A stretch of 54,668 nt of DNA from Geosiphon pyriformis (Eukaryota; Glomeromycota; Glomeromycetes; Archaeosporales; Geosiphonaceae): contig JAAOMT010000607.1 in NCBI GenBank assembly GCA_016748015.1, forward strand, positions 391,550-446,217, in the 5' to 3' direction. Positions 20,783 to 32,845 of the stretch are shown here, one piece after another (position 1 is the stretch's first letter; the number at the start of each line of letters is the position of its first letter). The notes under the pieces are model-generated. The model was not told the origin of the DNA. It did not search any database and saw only the letters and a program-made list of their open reading frames with translations. The position numbers were made by a program, and so were the translations under genes.

Positions 20783-23700
20783 CTAAACACCTATATGAAC
20801 AGAGACTATGTCCTCTATACCCAAAAAAACAGACAAGATTTATAAAACCTGAAACTCACACCAACTGTCTCAGTAATATCCAATAACTTAACCATACCAG
20901 CCAAAAATATCAAAGAAAACACAGAAACTAGAACAGAAATAGAACTATCATATGAGATCAGACTATTTTTTTTTATAAACACTTGGTGCTTGGCACAAAC
21001 CAACCAGATATCTTTTCAAAATACAAGACAAAATTTGTACACAAAATTCACAATATTCTGACCTGCTACTTTACAATCTTTGAAAACAGAAACAGATTCA
21101 TAAAACCAATTATTAAAAACAAAATCCTTAAACAGAGTGGTGCTAATCACAACATCAGAAACACAAGTAGACAACAACTACACAACACATAAAGAAGAAT
21201 AAGATAAACCAGAGTGTAAACTCCAAACAGATGCATGGATATTTATCAACTGAGCACAACCAGCAGCATTAAATAGACAAAAAAAGGCACAGAACAAACA
21301 CACTATACTGGAGTAGTGCTTATTATATAGCCACTTATGCACAGCAACAAAAAGTTGATAATGAAAAGCCTTCATAAAATATGTTTGAGAACCAGTGGTT
21401 TGATTGCTAATAAAACCAGCAGCCAAGTGAAAATCCAGATGCCACACCAAAGATAATCTAAACTAATTAATATCTACACACAGACTGTTGGCCACTACCT
21501 GAGAACCAGAACCAATCTCCCAATGTGCACAATGAACAGACTAAAAAGCCTTCTAAACAAAATGTTTAAAGTTACCAGAAACAGCAATACCATTGGCTCT
21601 AAGATAATATTCACAGACCAAATGAGGTAGGTGCCAATTAGAGAGAGCAGCTGTTTTGGCTAATACATCAGCACACTCATTATCTAAAACACCAGAGTGA
21701 CCCCTAATTTTGTGCTAATTGACATCCAAATTTTTATGACAAATAATGCTTATGATGTGATAATGTTTGATCCAGCACCAATTTCTAAAATCTGGACAAA
21801 CTAACTCCAATTCAGACTTGTACACATCCAAAACAGCTTGGCTGTCTGTAAACAAGTCCATCAAATGAGAAAAGGGAACACACTTAAGAGCCAAAGCAAT
21901 GGCCTGCAATTCAGCCATAGTGGAAGACAACAAACCAGAAACTTTTACATCTAATTCCAAATTAATGTTCTCAAAAAAAACAGCTGCACCAGCTCTTACA
22001 CCAAAAGTTCTCAGACTACTTAAAAATCTATCTGTATAGACAGAAAAATGATCAGCATTAGTATGCAAAAAATTGTCACCAATGACCCCAAACTTATGAG
22101 ATTAAAAAATATCTGAAGAGCTATGATTATTCAAAATTAGAGAACAGACAGATAAAATAGCTATGCCACCAAAAAATCAAACAGAAAGCTCAAACTAAAT
22201 AAGAACAGGACCACAGAGGTCCAACCATTTCTACCATTTGAAGGTCTTCTAATTGAAAACAGCACTTTTTTGATCATATAACTGGTCCACAAAAGCTATT
22301 CTATAATGTTAAAGTAAAGAAACATACTTAAAATAAACTGATTTACTGAAAACAAGAAACATAGAAGTTCCATCCCAAAAACAAAAAGCACTGGATAGAG
22401 AGTTATCCAAGGACAGATTACACCCAGAAAATATATGCACCACATCTGCTAAAAAATTATTCAAAAGATTGACTTTAATATAAGTCAGAAACTGTGAAGA
22501 ATGAAGTAAATGCCAGCTGAGAATCTGTAGATTATGTGATCTGTGAAAAAATAACCAGCCCAAAATACCAACAGAATTCACAAAAGAAACAACTGAAACC
22601 AATTTGCTTTCAACCTGGATCTGCTTAAATGTTTTCAAACTGTATAAAGAAGGATAATGGATTGTATTATTGGGGAAATCAAGCAGCAGACTAGACTTAG
22701 ACTTCAAATTCTTTCGAATAAGAGCATTTTATTTATTATACACACTAATAGAAATGAAACTAAATTGAGTCCTGTAACTAATAATCAGATAAAGGACTAC
22801 TGACACTAAATATGCAAACTGTTTATTTAAAATTGTTTTTCTTAAAACAAGATTGACAAAAAACTGAACATTCAAGTATGTTTTAGCCAAGTTAAGCACT
22901 GACAAACTCTCAGAAGATAAAAAAATACCCAAATAACAATAAGATTTCTCTTTTTTGGTAACAAAAATAGGCAAGCTGCTGATCTCAAGATAAGAATCCC
23001 TGATTTGACAGTTGATAAAAATAGCCATAGTCTTATTATTATTAATGAAAATATTATTAAACTTAAAAAATTTACTTGCAACATTGAGAATATGTTATGT
23101 AGCAGCTTGGCTATTACCAATCCAGATTGTGTTATCAATAAAAGCACCAGCAGCAAAAAATAAGCTCAACCTGGTTTGAAATTCTACTTGGCCTGTTTTG
23201 GAAACAAAATAAAAAATCAATCTATAACTACACACACTTTCTTGCCTCTTAATCTTACACAAGAGTAAATCATAGAATATGTACCAAAGAAGAGGTAAAA
23301 AAACCTTTCTTTGATTCAACCCATCATGAACATGGTATCTGCTAGTCAAGCCAAAGTCTGTCATCATTCTGTTAATGTAACTATTGTAAATGCTACTAAA
23401 AAATCTAATGAATTTATCACATATCTTGATCCTAACCAAACTTCTTCTAAAATGCTTTCACCTAACAGAGTCATAGGCCTTATGCATGTTCTGCAAAACC
23501 AGCCATAGTTTTCTGTTTTTCTTTAAAACATCTTTAATTACAAAACCAACAGCAAAAATAGGAAATTGCATTAACATATCCTTTAACACAGAAAAATTGT
23601 TTCTATAGAGAACATCAAAAGTGCTATAGGCCAGAGAAATTCTGTCTGAAAGAACCTTGGAAAAGATCTTGTAAACTCTTTCAATTAAAGCAATAGGATG

Positions 23701-25446
23701 AGTATTTGTAAGAACATTTTCTCATTCATAAGATTTGAGAATTATTAAGACCCAAGCTTCTCTTCAAAGTTCAGGCACCAATTTGCAAGTTAAATAAAAG
23801 TTTAAAAGCACCAAAAGCATATCTAAAACTGATTTGTTACAGTGCCTTTATAATTTATTTGAGATGCCAGAAAGACTGACTGCTTTCTCATTAGGCAGAT
23901 CCAAGACCATAGCAAACATCTCATCGAACACAATTGAACACATTACATTGAAAAAAGCACTATCAAAAACATAATCCAAAGACTAATATTGGTAAAGCCA
24001 ATCAAAAAAGATATCAGATACCATCCTATACTTTCTAATTCAATCTTCTATGATCTTGTTCACCTTAAATTTAACCAAATTGGACTCCAATATCAACTTA
24101 TTATCTACAACCAGATAATCTAGCACTACTTTGTGAAAAAAACACTCCAAAACACTTCTAATAGTATGATCCTTATTCAATTCAAAATTTTCTATTCTTT
24201 TATTAATAGCTGTCCTAATGTGAAACTTTTCAGCATACCTGAATTCTAGCATCTTAGAAAAGCAGTAAGACTTCCTTGTCTTAGCCAAAGCTGACTGAAT
24301 TAAGTCAAAATTAGAACTCAAAAGAAAAAGAGATTTTACTGTTAATGCACCAACAGTGTCAAGTCTGTCCCATGTATCCAACAATAATGAAAATTTTTTA
24401 TTAGAAACTAAACAAAAAGTCTTAACCAGCTTAGATACTAACAACTCCAGCTTATGAAATCTGGAAGACTTTTTAGTGAACACACAATCATAACCCTTAA
24501 ACTATTTTTTTTTGAAAGTTTTATTTGCCAAGAGAGTAATTATCTTGTGAACAATATCTCATATAACATCTAAATTTGAAAATTTCATGGAGGCAATAAA
24601 CTCATCTGAGAGCACTGCAGTATTGGCTAATATGGTGCATTGAAAATTGTTCTATTTAATTTTATTAGCACCCTTGAAATTAAACTTTCATTGATCTTTA
24701 TTTGCTTGTTTACAAATAGAGTTCAACTGCATATCCAAAAGCCCATCCAAATCAATAAACACAAATACAGTCTGGTGATCTGTGTCAAAATGTTTATTGA
24801 CATTTAAAACATCATAACATACTATCACATTAACCAGATTTAGAAAAACAAACACATAATCAATTGTTTATATGACACCTTTGGAGTTTTTTTATGTAGG
24901 CTTTTTTACCACTATGCTATCGACTAAAGAATTGACCAGCTTCAAACTGAGACACTTTTTAAAACTCACACACTTGTAAGAACTGTCTTTATTGAAATTG
25001 CTACCAAAGATGATAAAAAAAGACTTATTTGTAGCTTTGGCAATAAGAAAGTTAATATTATCCACCTGAGAAAACTAAATTACCAAAAAAATGCTAATAT
25101 AGATCCCCAATATTGAAACAGAAAGTTTATTTTTGAAAAGTAATTTAATAGATAGGAGCTGGCCAAGCATCTCAAAAACTTTGCATACATGCTTTACCAA
25201 AAAAAAATCCATGATGACTATAATACCAGTCCCCAGATATCCAGATTCCAGACTAGAAGTAAACACCCAAATGCCATTAAATTTGTTGGCAATCCAGGAG
25301 CAAATTTTTTCTTTGAGTTTTAATTCCGTAAAAATAGAAACTAAATTGTTTATGTTCTTGTGTCAACAAATAATATCATTTTGCTTTGTAGGATTGTTCA
25401 TACCTATAATATTACACATGGCAATTTTCTAAACAAACTGACTTAT
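20783..25446 (-). pseudogene. LINE-B ORF2: endonuclease, RT, RNase H, zinc cluster remnants
   Basis: The ORF2 start ATG is ATA here (25446-25444), but the ORF1-stop overlap context is recognisable. Endonuclease pieces: 25075-25266 (SGYLGTGIIVIMD). RT: 24040-24483, then 23095-23439 with FIDN at 23142-23131 in place of F-x-D-D, 22729-23028 (RYLGIFLS-like CYLGIFLS) and 22309-22707. RNase H at 21715-22068 keeps YTD, AELQA and TDSQ, and further down NECADVLA keeps the last Asp. The zinc cluster keeps CLFC (about 21285) but then loses its second half to a deletion. The last codons carry a one-base loss; the stop is TAG 20785-20783. Confidence 0.85.
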
Positions 25447-27243
25447 TGAGAAAAAAGTATAGAAGACACACCACCAGCCAAAATCAAACCATCTAGACAT
25501 GCTAATATACTTATCACTGTAGCAAAAAGACCTTTCAATATGTTCTTCAGTTTAACAATTTTAGGGGAGGCAGACAAATCCAAATTTGTAGTAGTCTTAT
25601 CTTTAGTAATATTATTTGAGTCCTCTCTTATTATTATATCATCTACCTAATTCTGTGGTAAGGGAGTCACTGACAGCTGGCATCCAAGGCTAGGCTGAAA
25701 AACTGCTGGCATGAATGAGTCTAACTTTTTAGCCAACTCACTAATTTGTCTTGTAAGACTGGTAAGACTGCTCTCTAAAACAGCAAATTTTTTATTAATG
25801 TTTTTTGTAACAGGAAGGGTAGGCTTTATCTTCATAGAAAAGCCAAAGTTAACCAAAGCATTTTGCACAGAAAAAAGAGGAAACAAAGATTTACCAACTA
25901 TCTTAGCCCATGAAACACTACCAAAAGCTACTGGTCAGACAACAGAAGCCAAATGTTTGGCATAAATGGTAACCAGTCTGCTTTTATCTGTCTTTGAAAA
26001 TGCTCTATGTGGTGAAGTACCAGATAAAAATTTTCCACCAACTGCACAGTCCAAAGATGTATAACCCAAGTTTTCATACTTAGAACACTTAACCAGAACA
26101 AGATGAGACCAATGCAAATTGGCACCCCTCAGTACTGGCATGGCTCTTAGGACTGCATCCAATAATTCAGTAGAATCAAAACAGATAGCAGCACACCTGG
26201 CCTAAGCATATGAAACCAGATAATAGTTAATGACACAAGTTTTCTCACCAATTAAGGCAATATAATCCCAAATATCATGTGTATTAGTTTCTATTGGCAA
26301 AGTGTACAACAGTGCTTTGTGTATATCTCTTATATCTCATGATTTTTTGTCCATATCAGATCTAGCAACACACACTGCATCTTTCCCAATTAGGATAGAC
26401 TATTTTGTTGTGACCAAATCAGCATGATCAACCTATTTAAATTCAACTACAGCTTTCTGCCACAGCTCCACCAATTGCATTTTAATTAACACAATTGCTC
26501 TAAACTCAGATAGTGCAGTGCATACAGCCTTAATAAAAGTACCAATTAGAATTTCTTTCAAAACCACAGCCCAATCAGAACATCCAGTAAACTTTTTAAG
26601 ATCAGTGTTTACCATAATTTTCACATTAGTAGTCTTTTTAGTGGCTTTTATTAGACCCAATTCGAAGATAAATGTCATTCTAATAATCTTTAAGAATTTT
26701 GAGAAAGTAGATGCCTCTCCCAAAACCATTGATATCTGAAAATAACTTCCTAACAATAGCATACTTTTCTTAAGCTGTTTTGTCAACTACTTTATTCAAC
26801 TCAATATCCAATATGAAAGATTTTCTAACAGAAATATTGACCAAATTTATCAAGAGAGAAGAGAGTTCCAAGAGGGCATTTGAAAGAACATCATTATTAT
26901 TATCACAACTTGAGAAATTTATCTTCCCTAATGGTTTGCCCAATGTTTTTTTGGTTTTAATATTTGGCTCTTTAAGCATCTGATTAAGATTCTCATTAAC
27001 AAAAACACTATTCTTACTATAGTCAAAGCTGGTTTCCTCTACCAGATACTCTTTTTCTATATCAATGCTATCAAACTCAGTGGTGTCACCAGTTTCAGAA
27101 CTCCATGAATAGCCACTTGGCATTTTAGTAGACTTTTTTTTGTCTTCAACACCCTTTTCTAAAGCACCACTTTTCCTTTTCTTCCTCGATGAAACAGGTC
27201 TAAAACTTTTATTGGAGCCAGAATCTTTAATAATTTTCTTCAT
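25443..27243 (-). pseudogene. LINE-B ORF1 (RNA-binding protein, second ORF1 type)
   Basis: ATG 27243-27241 opens a basic N terminus (MKKIIKDSGSNKSF, SSRKKRKSGAL) and an acidic region ending TETSFDYSKN-like. A frameshift near 26775 leads to the RRM-like units (VVLKEILIGTF, then VLIKMQLVELWQKAVVEF at about 26433-26520). A second RRM-like unit is at about 26150-26330. The zinc knuckle (about 26050-26100) reads KCSKYENLGYTSLDC, with its second Cys and its His both replaced by Tyr. The C-terminal helical part (INKKFAVLESSLTSLTRQISELAKKL, 25647-25886) is a probable coiled coil. Stop TAA 25445-25443. Closest in this window to the ORF1 tail of LINE-C. Confidence 0.8.
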
Positions 27244-27313
27244 AATAGCAATATTAAAGCCAACAATGGTTTCAAAATCAAAAAATGGTTTGGTTTTATT
27301 GTACTAAATAGTG

Positions 27314-27387
27314 AAAAAAAACTTCTTTCAAAAACTTTTGTCTCTTTTTTGGAAATTTAAGATGAATAAAAGAAAGAAGTTTTTTTT
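27314..27387. repeat. 16-bp inverted repeat at the 5' end of LINE-B
   Basis: AAAAAAAACTTCTTTC at 27314-27329 and its perfect reverse complement at 27372-27387, separated by 42 bases. It ends at the inferred 5' boundary of LINE-B. Half of each arm is homopolymer, so the specific part is only CTTCTTTC/GAAAGAAG. Confidence 0.5.
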
Positions 27388-27397
27388 TTTAACTTAA

Positions 27398-27644
27398 TAA
27401 AAAAAATATATAATTAATATTTTTAATTATTTAAAATAATTTTTAATAAATATATTATATGATTATTGTTTTTAATAAAATTTTTTTATAATTTATTTTT
27501 GTATATATTTTAAATTTTTAAATTATCTTTTAATTAAATAAAAACAAATATTTTGGTATTAAAATAATTATTTAATTGTAATTTTAAAATTATTAATATT
27601 TAATAAAAAATTTAAATTTTTTATTATTGTTATTTTAGAAAAAA
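27398..27644. other. AT-rich spacer between LINE-B and LINE-C
   Basis: A/T-rich sequence with no coding or repeat pattern that I can support. It separates the 5' end of LINE-B from the truncated start of LINE-C. Confidence 0.65.
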
Positions 27645-27648
27645 TTAA

Positions 27649-27974
27649 GTCTTGTCAGCTTCACAGGACAAATTGGTGAGTTGGCTAAGAGATTGGACTC
27701 ATTTGTGCTGGCGGTTTTCCAGTCTAGCCCTGAACATTAGCTGCCAGTGAACCCCTCATCACAGGATCAGATAGGTGATGTAATAATGGGAGAGGGCTTG
27801 GGTGAGGCCACAAGTGGTAAAACTGCTGCAATTTTGGATTCTTCTTCTTTTCCTGAAGTTAAAAGATTGGAAAACATGTTGGAAAAACTTTCTGCTTCAG
27901 TTTTAAGTCTGATGGCAAGATTTGATGATTCAATTTTGGCTGGTGGTGCATTGCCCAAACTCTCTTTTCAATGA
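27649..27974 (+). pseudogene. LINE-C ORF1, C-terminal fragment
   Basis: Only the last 110 or so codons of ORF1 remain: GQIGELAKRLDSF, a TAG at about 27738, then MNPSSQDQIGDVIMGEGLGEATSG to LSFQ. The stop TGA 27972-27974 overlaps the ORF2 start in an ATGA. The sequence resembles the ORF1 tail of LINE-B (ISELAKKLDSFM, LPQN) and not that of LINE-A. A predicted helix (EVKRLENMLEKLSASVLSLMARF) may be a coiled coil. Confidence 0.8.
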
Positions 27975-30900
27975 CCAGTTTAGTTTGAAAGATTGCCATG
28001 TGCAATGTTAGAGGTATAAATAATTCTGCAAAACAGAATGATATCATTTGTTGGCATAAAGAAATGAACAATTTAGTTTCTATTTTCTCGGAATCAAAGT
28101 TGAAAAGGAAAGTTTGCCCTTAGATTGTCAACAAATTTGAAGATGTGCAGGTATTTACCTTTGGTTTAGAATCTGGTTATCTGGGTGCTGGTGTTGTGAT
28201 TGTTATGAACTCTTCTTTGACAAGACATGTGTGCAAAATTTTAGAGGTGCCTGGTCAGCTCTTGTTTATCAGATTGCTTTTCAAAAAGAAACTTTCAGTA
28301 TTAATTCTGGGGCTTTACACTGGTGCTTCATTGGTGGCTTGGTTTTTTCAGGCTGGCGATATCAACTCTTTTATTGCAAAGACTGTCAATGAATCTTTTT
28401 TTGTCATTCTCAGAGATGATTTTAATGAAAATGGTTCTCATAAGTGTACAAGTTTCAAGAAATGCCTGGATTTTGGTTTGGTTAATATTTTGGGTGAGAG
28501 CTTTTATAAGAAGTCACTAACTTGGTCCAATTCTTGTGGCATTGTTAAAACAATTGATTATGTGCTTATTTCTTTGAACTTGGTTAATGCAGTGGTGGGT
28601 CATAGCGTGTTTGGTATTGAGGAGTATTTTGATACTAATTATTAGGCTGTTTCTGTGTTGGTGGGTCTAGGTGGTTTGCTTGATATCTGATTAAATTCTG
28701 TTCACAAACAAGCAAATAAGGATTGCTGGAAGTACAATTGCAAAGATGCAAATGATATTAAATAGACTAAATTTAGGGATAATACGGTGGCAAATACTGC
28801 TATAGTACATGATGATTTTTTTGGGACCAGAATGCACTCTGACTTGGATGTGATGTGGGTTGCTCTCTATAAAGTATTATGTCTGTATGCTGAAACAGTT
28901 TTTAAAAAGAAATAATTCAAGGACTATGATCATGTTTTTGTTAAGAAGTCATCCAAATTTCACAAGCTGGAGCTCTTAATTTCAAAGTTAGTTAAGGCAT
29001 CTTGATTGGATTTTTTTGAGAAATTCACATCCTTGCTTAACAAGTAAAAAAGTTTGGATTCAGTTAATGCTTCAGTGATAAGGTCTCTTTTTCTGTCAGG
29101 TTTTTTCTTTGATGCCATTAGGTCAGCTCTGTTTAAGGTTAGAAAGTTATATTGATCCTCCAAAATGTCAGAAGCAAAACGTGTTGGGGAATCTAGAATC
29201 AGGTCAGCAATAGATAAGAGGATGGAAAGTTTCGAATTGAATAAAAGTCATACTATTAGAAGTATGCTAAAACATCCCTTTCACAAGGTAACTTTGGATC
29301 ATCTGGTCATGGATAATGAATTGGTTTTGGAATCTGATCTGGTCAGAACCAAAGTGGATAAGATCATAGAAGGATGGACTAGAAAGTGCAATGTGGTTCC
29401 TGTTGTCTCTAATGTATGGTATTGCCAATACCAGCCTTTGAAGTATGTTTTTGATGGCACTTTTTCTGATGTAATGTGCTCAATTGACTTCGATAAGATG
29501 TCTGAAGTTATCTCAAATCTACCTAATAAGAAAGTGGCTGGTCTCTCTGGTATTTCAAATAAGTTATGGAAACATTGTGACAAGTCAGTCTTGGATATGC
29601 TTTTGGTGCTTTTGAACTTTTGCTTGGATTGTGAATCTGTTCTTGGGTCTTGAAAGGAGGCTTGGGTGTCTATGATTCCCAAACTATATGAATGCAAAGG
29701 TGTTTTCACAAACACTTATCCTATTGCTTTGATTGAGACAGCTTGCAAAATCCTTTTTAAGATTCTTTTGAACAGGATTTCTTTTGTGTGCAGTAAATTT
29801 GATGTTCTTAGAGGGGATAATTTTTCTGTTCTAAAAGGTATAACCATGCAGTCTCCTATTTTCATTATTGGGTCAGTTATTGAAGATGCTTTGGAAAAGA
29901 ACCGTGAACTGTGACTAGTATTGCAGGACATGCGGAAGGCTTATGATTCTGTTGGCTGGGAGCATCTTAGGGAGGGTTTAGTTAGGATAAAGATATGTGA
30001 CAAGTTTATTTGGTTTTTTGGTGATATTCATAATGGTCGGATTAACAGAGTTATGACAAATTTTGGGTTGACCAATGAATATATGGTGCATGATAGTTTG
30101 GACCAAGGGAAGGTGTTTTCTCCTCTTCTTTGGCACATATTTTATGATCCTCTTTTGTGTAAAATTAAGAGACAAAAAAGTGTGTGTGAATACAAATTGG
30201 ATTCTCATTTTATAAACAGGATTGGTCGCTCTGAATCTCAGGCTGGTTTGACTTTTTTTCTTGCTGCAGATGCTTTTGTCGATGACATTATTTGGGTTGA
30301 TAGCAGCCAGACTGCTATGCAACATATTTTTAATATTGCTAGCAAATTTTTTCAGATCAATGACATTTTGATTAATAATGACAAAACAGTAATTATTCCC
30401 ATTAATTGCAGAATTTCTGAGCCTTATTTGTTGATCAGTGGTTTGCCTATTTTGATAGCCAAGAAAAGGGAGCCTTATCAGTACTTGGGCATTTTTTTGT
30501 CTACTGAGAGTTTGTCAAAGCCTAGCTTGACTAAGGCCCATCTGGATGTCTGGTTTTTTACCAATTTCATGCTGAAGAAGGCTGTCTCTAACAAACAGTT
30601 CTCATATTTGGTGTCAGTGGTTTTTCACTTTATTGTTGCATACAGGACTCAGTTCAGTTTTGTTTCTATTAATGTGTGTGAAGTGGAACACTATGATTCG
30701 CAAGGACTTAAAATCCAAATCTGGCTTGCCACACGACTTTCCTAATAATGCTATTCACCATCTTTCTCTGTATGGTTTGAAGTCTTTTAAACAGGTTCAG
30801 GCTGAAGACAAGTCAGTTTCTATTATTAGTTTCATCAATTTTGTTGGTATCTTGGGCTGTTTGTTTGCACATAAATCACATGACTTGCAGGTTCTCAGCT

Positions 30901-31804
30901 GGCACTCTCGCCACTCCCTACTGTTTCCTTTCCATATTAATATCAATTCTTCAAATAATTTTTTGGCTGGCATTGTTCAGATTTTTTTGGGATGTGATCT
31001 TTCTCTGGGTGGTCTTGTGACCAATGCTTTTTATTTTCCAAATGAAATTCTTATGTCTATTGTTCTTGGTGAGCCCACCTTTTATAGATGTGTCTCTTCA
31101 CTTTGATGTTATGGAATTGCCTTTGTTAAGCAGCTTCACAATCGTGCTGGTTCTATTTTCGAATAGAAGACTTTCAAGTAGTGGAAGAGATTGGATCCTC
31201 AGGGCCCAGTTCTTTATTGGTTTGATGTTTTTGTTTGCTTTCTGAGTGATTCTGGGCCATTTTTTGTCTGTGATCTTCTGTTGCCAAAAGTTGGTTTGTT
31301 TAACATTCTTAAGTCTCATGAGTTTGAAATTGTGCATAGTCGTCTATTGGAGGTTGACTCCAGTCATCTTTTTTTGTTTATAGATGGGTTTCTGAGTGGG
31401 CTGGGTACTCTTAGTATGAAAGCTGGTGCTGCTGTTTTTTTTAAGAACATTGATTTGGGTTTGGGTGTGGAGGTATTTGGGTTGGTTTTTTCTACTATGG
31501 CGAAGTTATAGGCTATTGCTCTGGCTTTCAAGTGTGTTGTTTTTTCTCATTCGGTCGACTTGTTTTCGGACAGCCAGGCTGCTTTAGATGCGTGCAAGTC
31601 AGAATTTATATTGACTCATCCAGATTTTAGGAATCAGTGTTGAATTGAGCATTGCCATATTGCTGATGTTATTTAACACAAAAATTTAGATGTTAATTAG
31701 ATTAAAGTTAAAAATCACTCTGGTGTCTTGGGCAATGAGCATGCTGACACTCTTACTAGTGCTGCTGCAGTCTCTAGTATGCATCTTTCTCACATAATTA
31801 ATGA
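27971..31804 (+). pseudogene. LINE-C ORF2, left part: endonuclease, RT, start of RNase H
   Basis: ATG 27971 overlaps the ORF1 stop. Endonuclease: CNVRG (about 28000) and SESKL are present, but GDFN reads DDFN and the Asp-His pair (DTDH) reads DTNY, so it is inactive. RT: GLSGISNKLWK, SMIPKLYE, LQDMRKAYD (about 29915-29945), FVDD at 30275-30286 intact, QYLGIFLS. A net two-base loss near 30655-30665 moves the frame; reading continues at KWNTMIRKDLKSKSG. RNase H begins with FIDGFLSG, has Lys for the catalytic Glu (MAKL then stop) and keeps FSDSQAALDA and NEHADTL. It ends abruptly at the E2 insertion. Confidence 0.87.
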
Positions 31805-32649
31805 TGTTACAGATGACTATTTCTGGTGTTGGATTAAGTAACAAACCTGTAACTTGGTGCTCAAATCTAGTTGCAGTTGATAGTAATCTGAAGGTTTGTG
31901 TCTGAAGGATTTGTATCCAAAGAGTTTGGTTGAGTTCTTTGTATAATGAACAGAGATTCAATAGTAATAGTTTTATCCATAGCTTCCTGAAACTGCAGTT
32001 TTGTCAATTTCTTTCTCAGCTTGATGGCTGGTATTTTTCTTGGTAAGCTATCCTTAATCAAGTGTTTTACCCTTATTTCTGGATCTTTTACCAGTCATGT
32101 TTATCTTGACGTCAGTATCCTGTGCATTAATCCTTAATAGAGTTAGTAAACAACAATAAAATCAAAGCAAGAAATAAAAAAAATAAGCCAAGGCAATTTG
32201 CAAATTAGTTTTCCATCAATAGCCGTGATTAAGAGCTATTGTTTCAGTGTGATTAAGTATCAATTACTATCAACATGAAGTGTTGATAGTAACAGCAGGT
32301 TTGAGATAACAAACAGTTATTTATTTGTGGTTTTGGAAAGTTGTCTAGATGAAATCTAAACTAAGAGGTCTATCTTTTTAGCTTCTAATCCTACTGCTAT
32401 ATATACATAATTGAGATTCCTCAATTCCTCAATTCTTTACAACAAGAATTCTGGGATTCCTGGAATCCTGCAATTCCTTTGAGAGGAATCCTGGAATTCT
32501 GGAATCCTGCAATTTCTTGTGAGAATTCTGTAATTTCTGGAATCCTGCAATTCCTAAGAAGAATCCTGAAATTCCACATTTTACTACGTCTACTTCTGAT
32601 TGGTTAATAACTATGCTAATATATATTCCTTATATTTCTATGAGTAACA
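31805..32649 (-). repeat. E2 3' LTR (left)
   Basis: On the plus strand it begins TGTTAC and ends GTAACA. Contains the reversed TATA box (about 32399-32408), GGAATCC/GGAATTC repeats to about 32580 and both hairpins (ACTATCAAC/GTTGATAGT near 32268-32291). It has extra U3 repeat units relative to the right LTR. Confidence 0.93.
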
Positions 32650-32845
32650 TTATTCCCTTCTTTTAATATTGAGCTTTGTCGAAATCTAACTCTGTTAATT
32701 CTTCTTTTTGAAGTATTTCCTGAATTTCATTTTCAAGAATTACTTGTGTTATTTGAGTCTGTAATTCTTCAAATTGAGTGTTGGTAATCTTTCCTGGATA
32801 TATCAGATCAAATTCTGCATCAGTATTATGCGCACATTCTGGCAT
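32650..32845 (-). pseudogene. E2 fused remnant: dUTPase start joined to polyprotein end
   Basis: A short open frame in which the dUTPase N terminus (MPECAHNTDAEFDLIYPGK) runs straight into the last 40 residues of the polyprotein (ITNTQFEELQTQIT to FDKAQY). The junction at 32787-32794 coincides with a 9-base GGAAAAGAT shared by the two parental sites in E1 and E3. The purine tract follows at the LTR edge. No catalytic activity is expected. Confidence 0.85.

Larger units (their letters stand above)
20651..27390 (-). mobile_element. LINE-B, full-length but heavily decayed LINE
   Basis: Reverse-strand LINE: T11 at 20651-20661 is its poly(A) tail, then 3' UTR, ORF2 (20783-25446), ORF1 (25443-27243) and a 5' UTR. 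A likely target duplication is AACTTAA at 20643-20649 and 27391-27397. Decay is stronger than in LINE-A: many stops and indels, and the RT motif C reads FIDN. Its ORF1 is of the kind also found in LINE-C and unlike that of LINE-A, while ORF2 is similar in all three. Confidence 0.85.
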
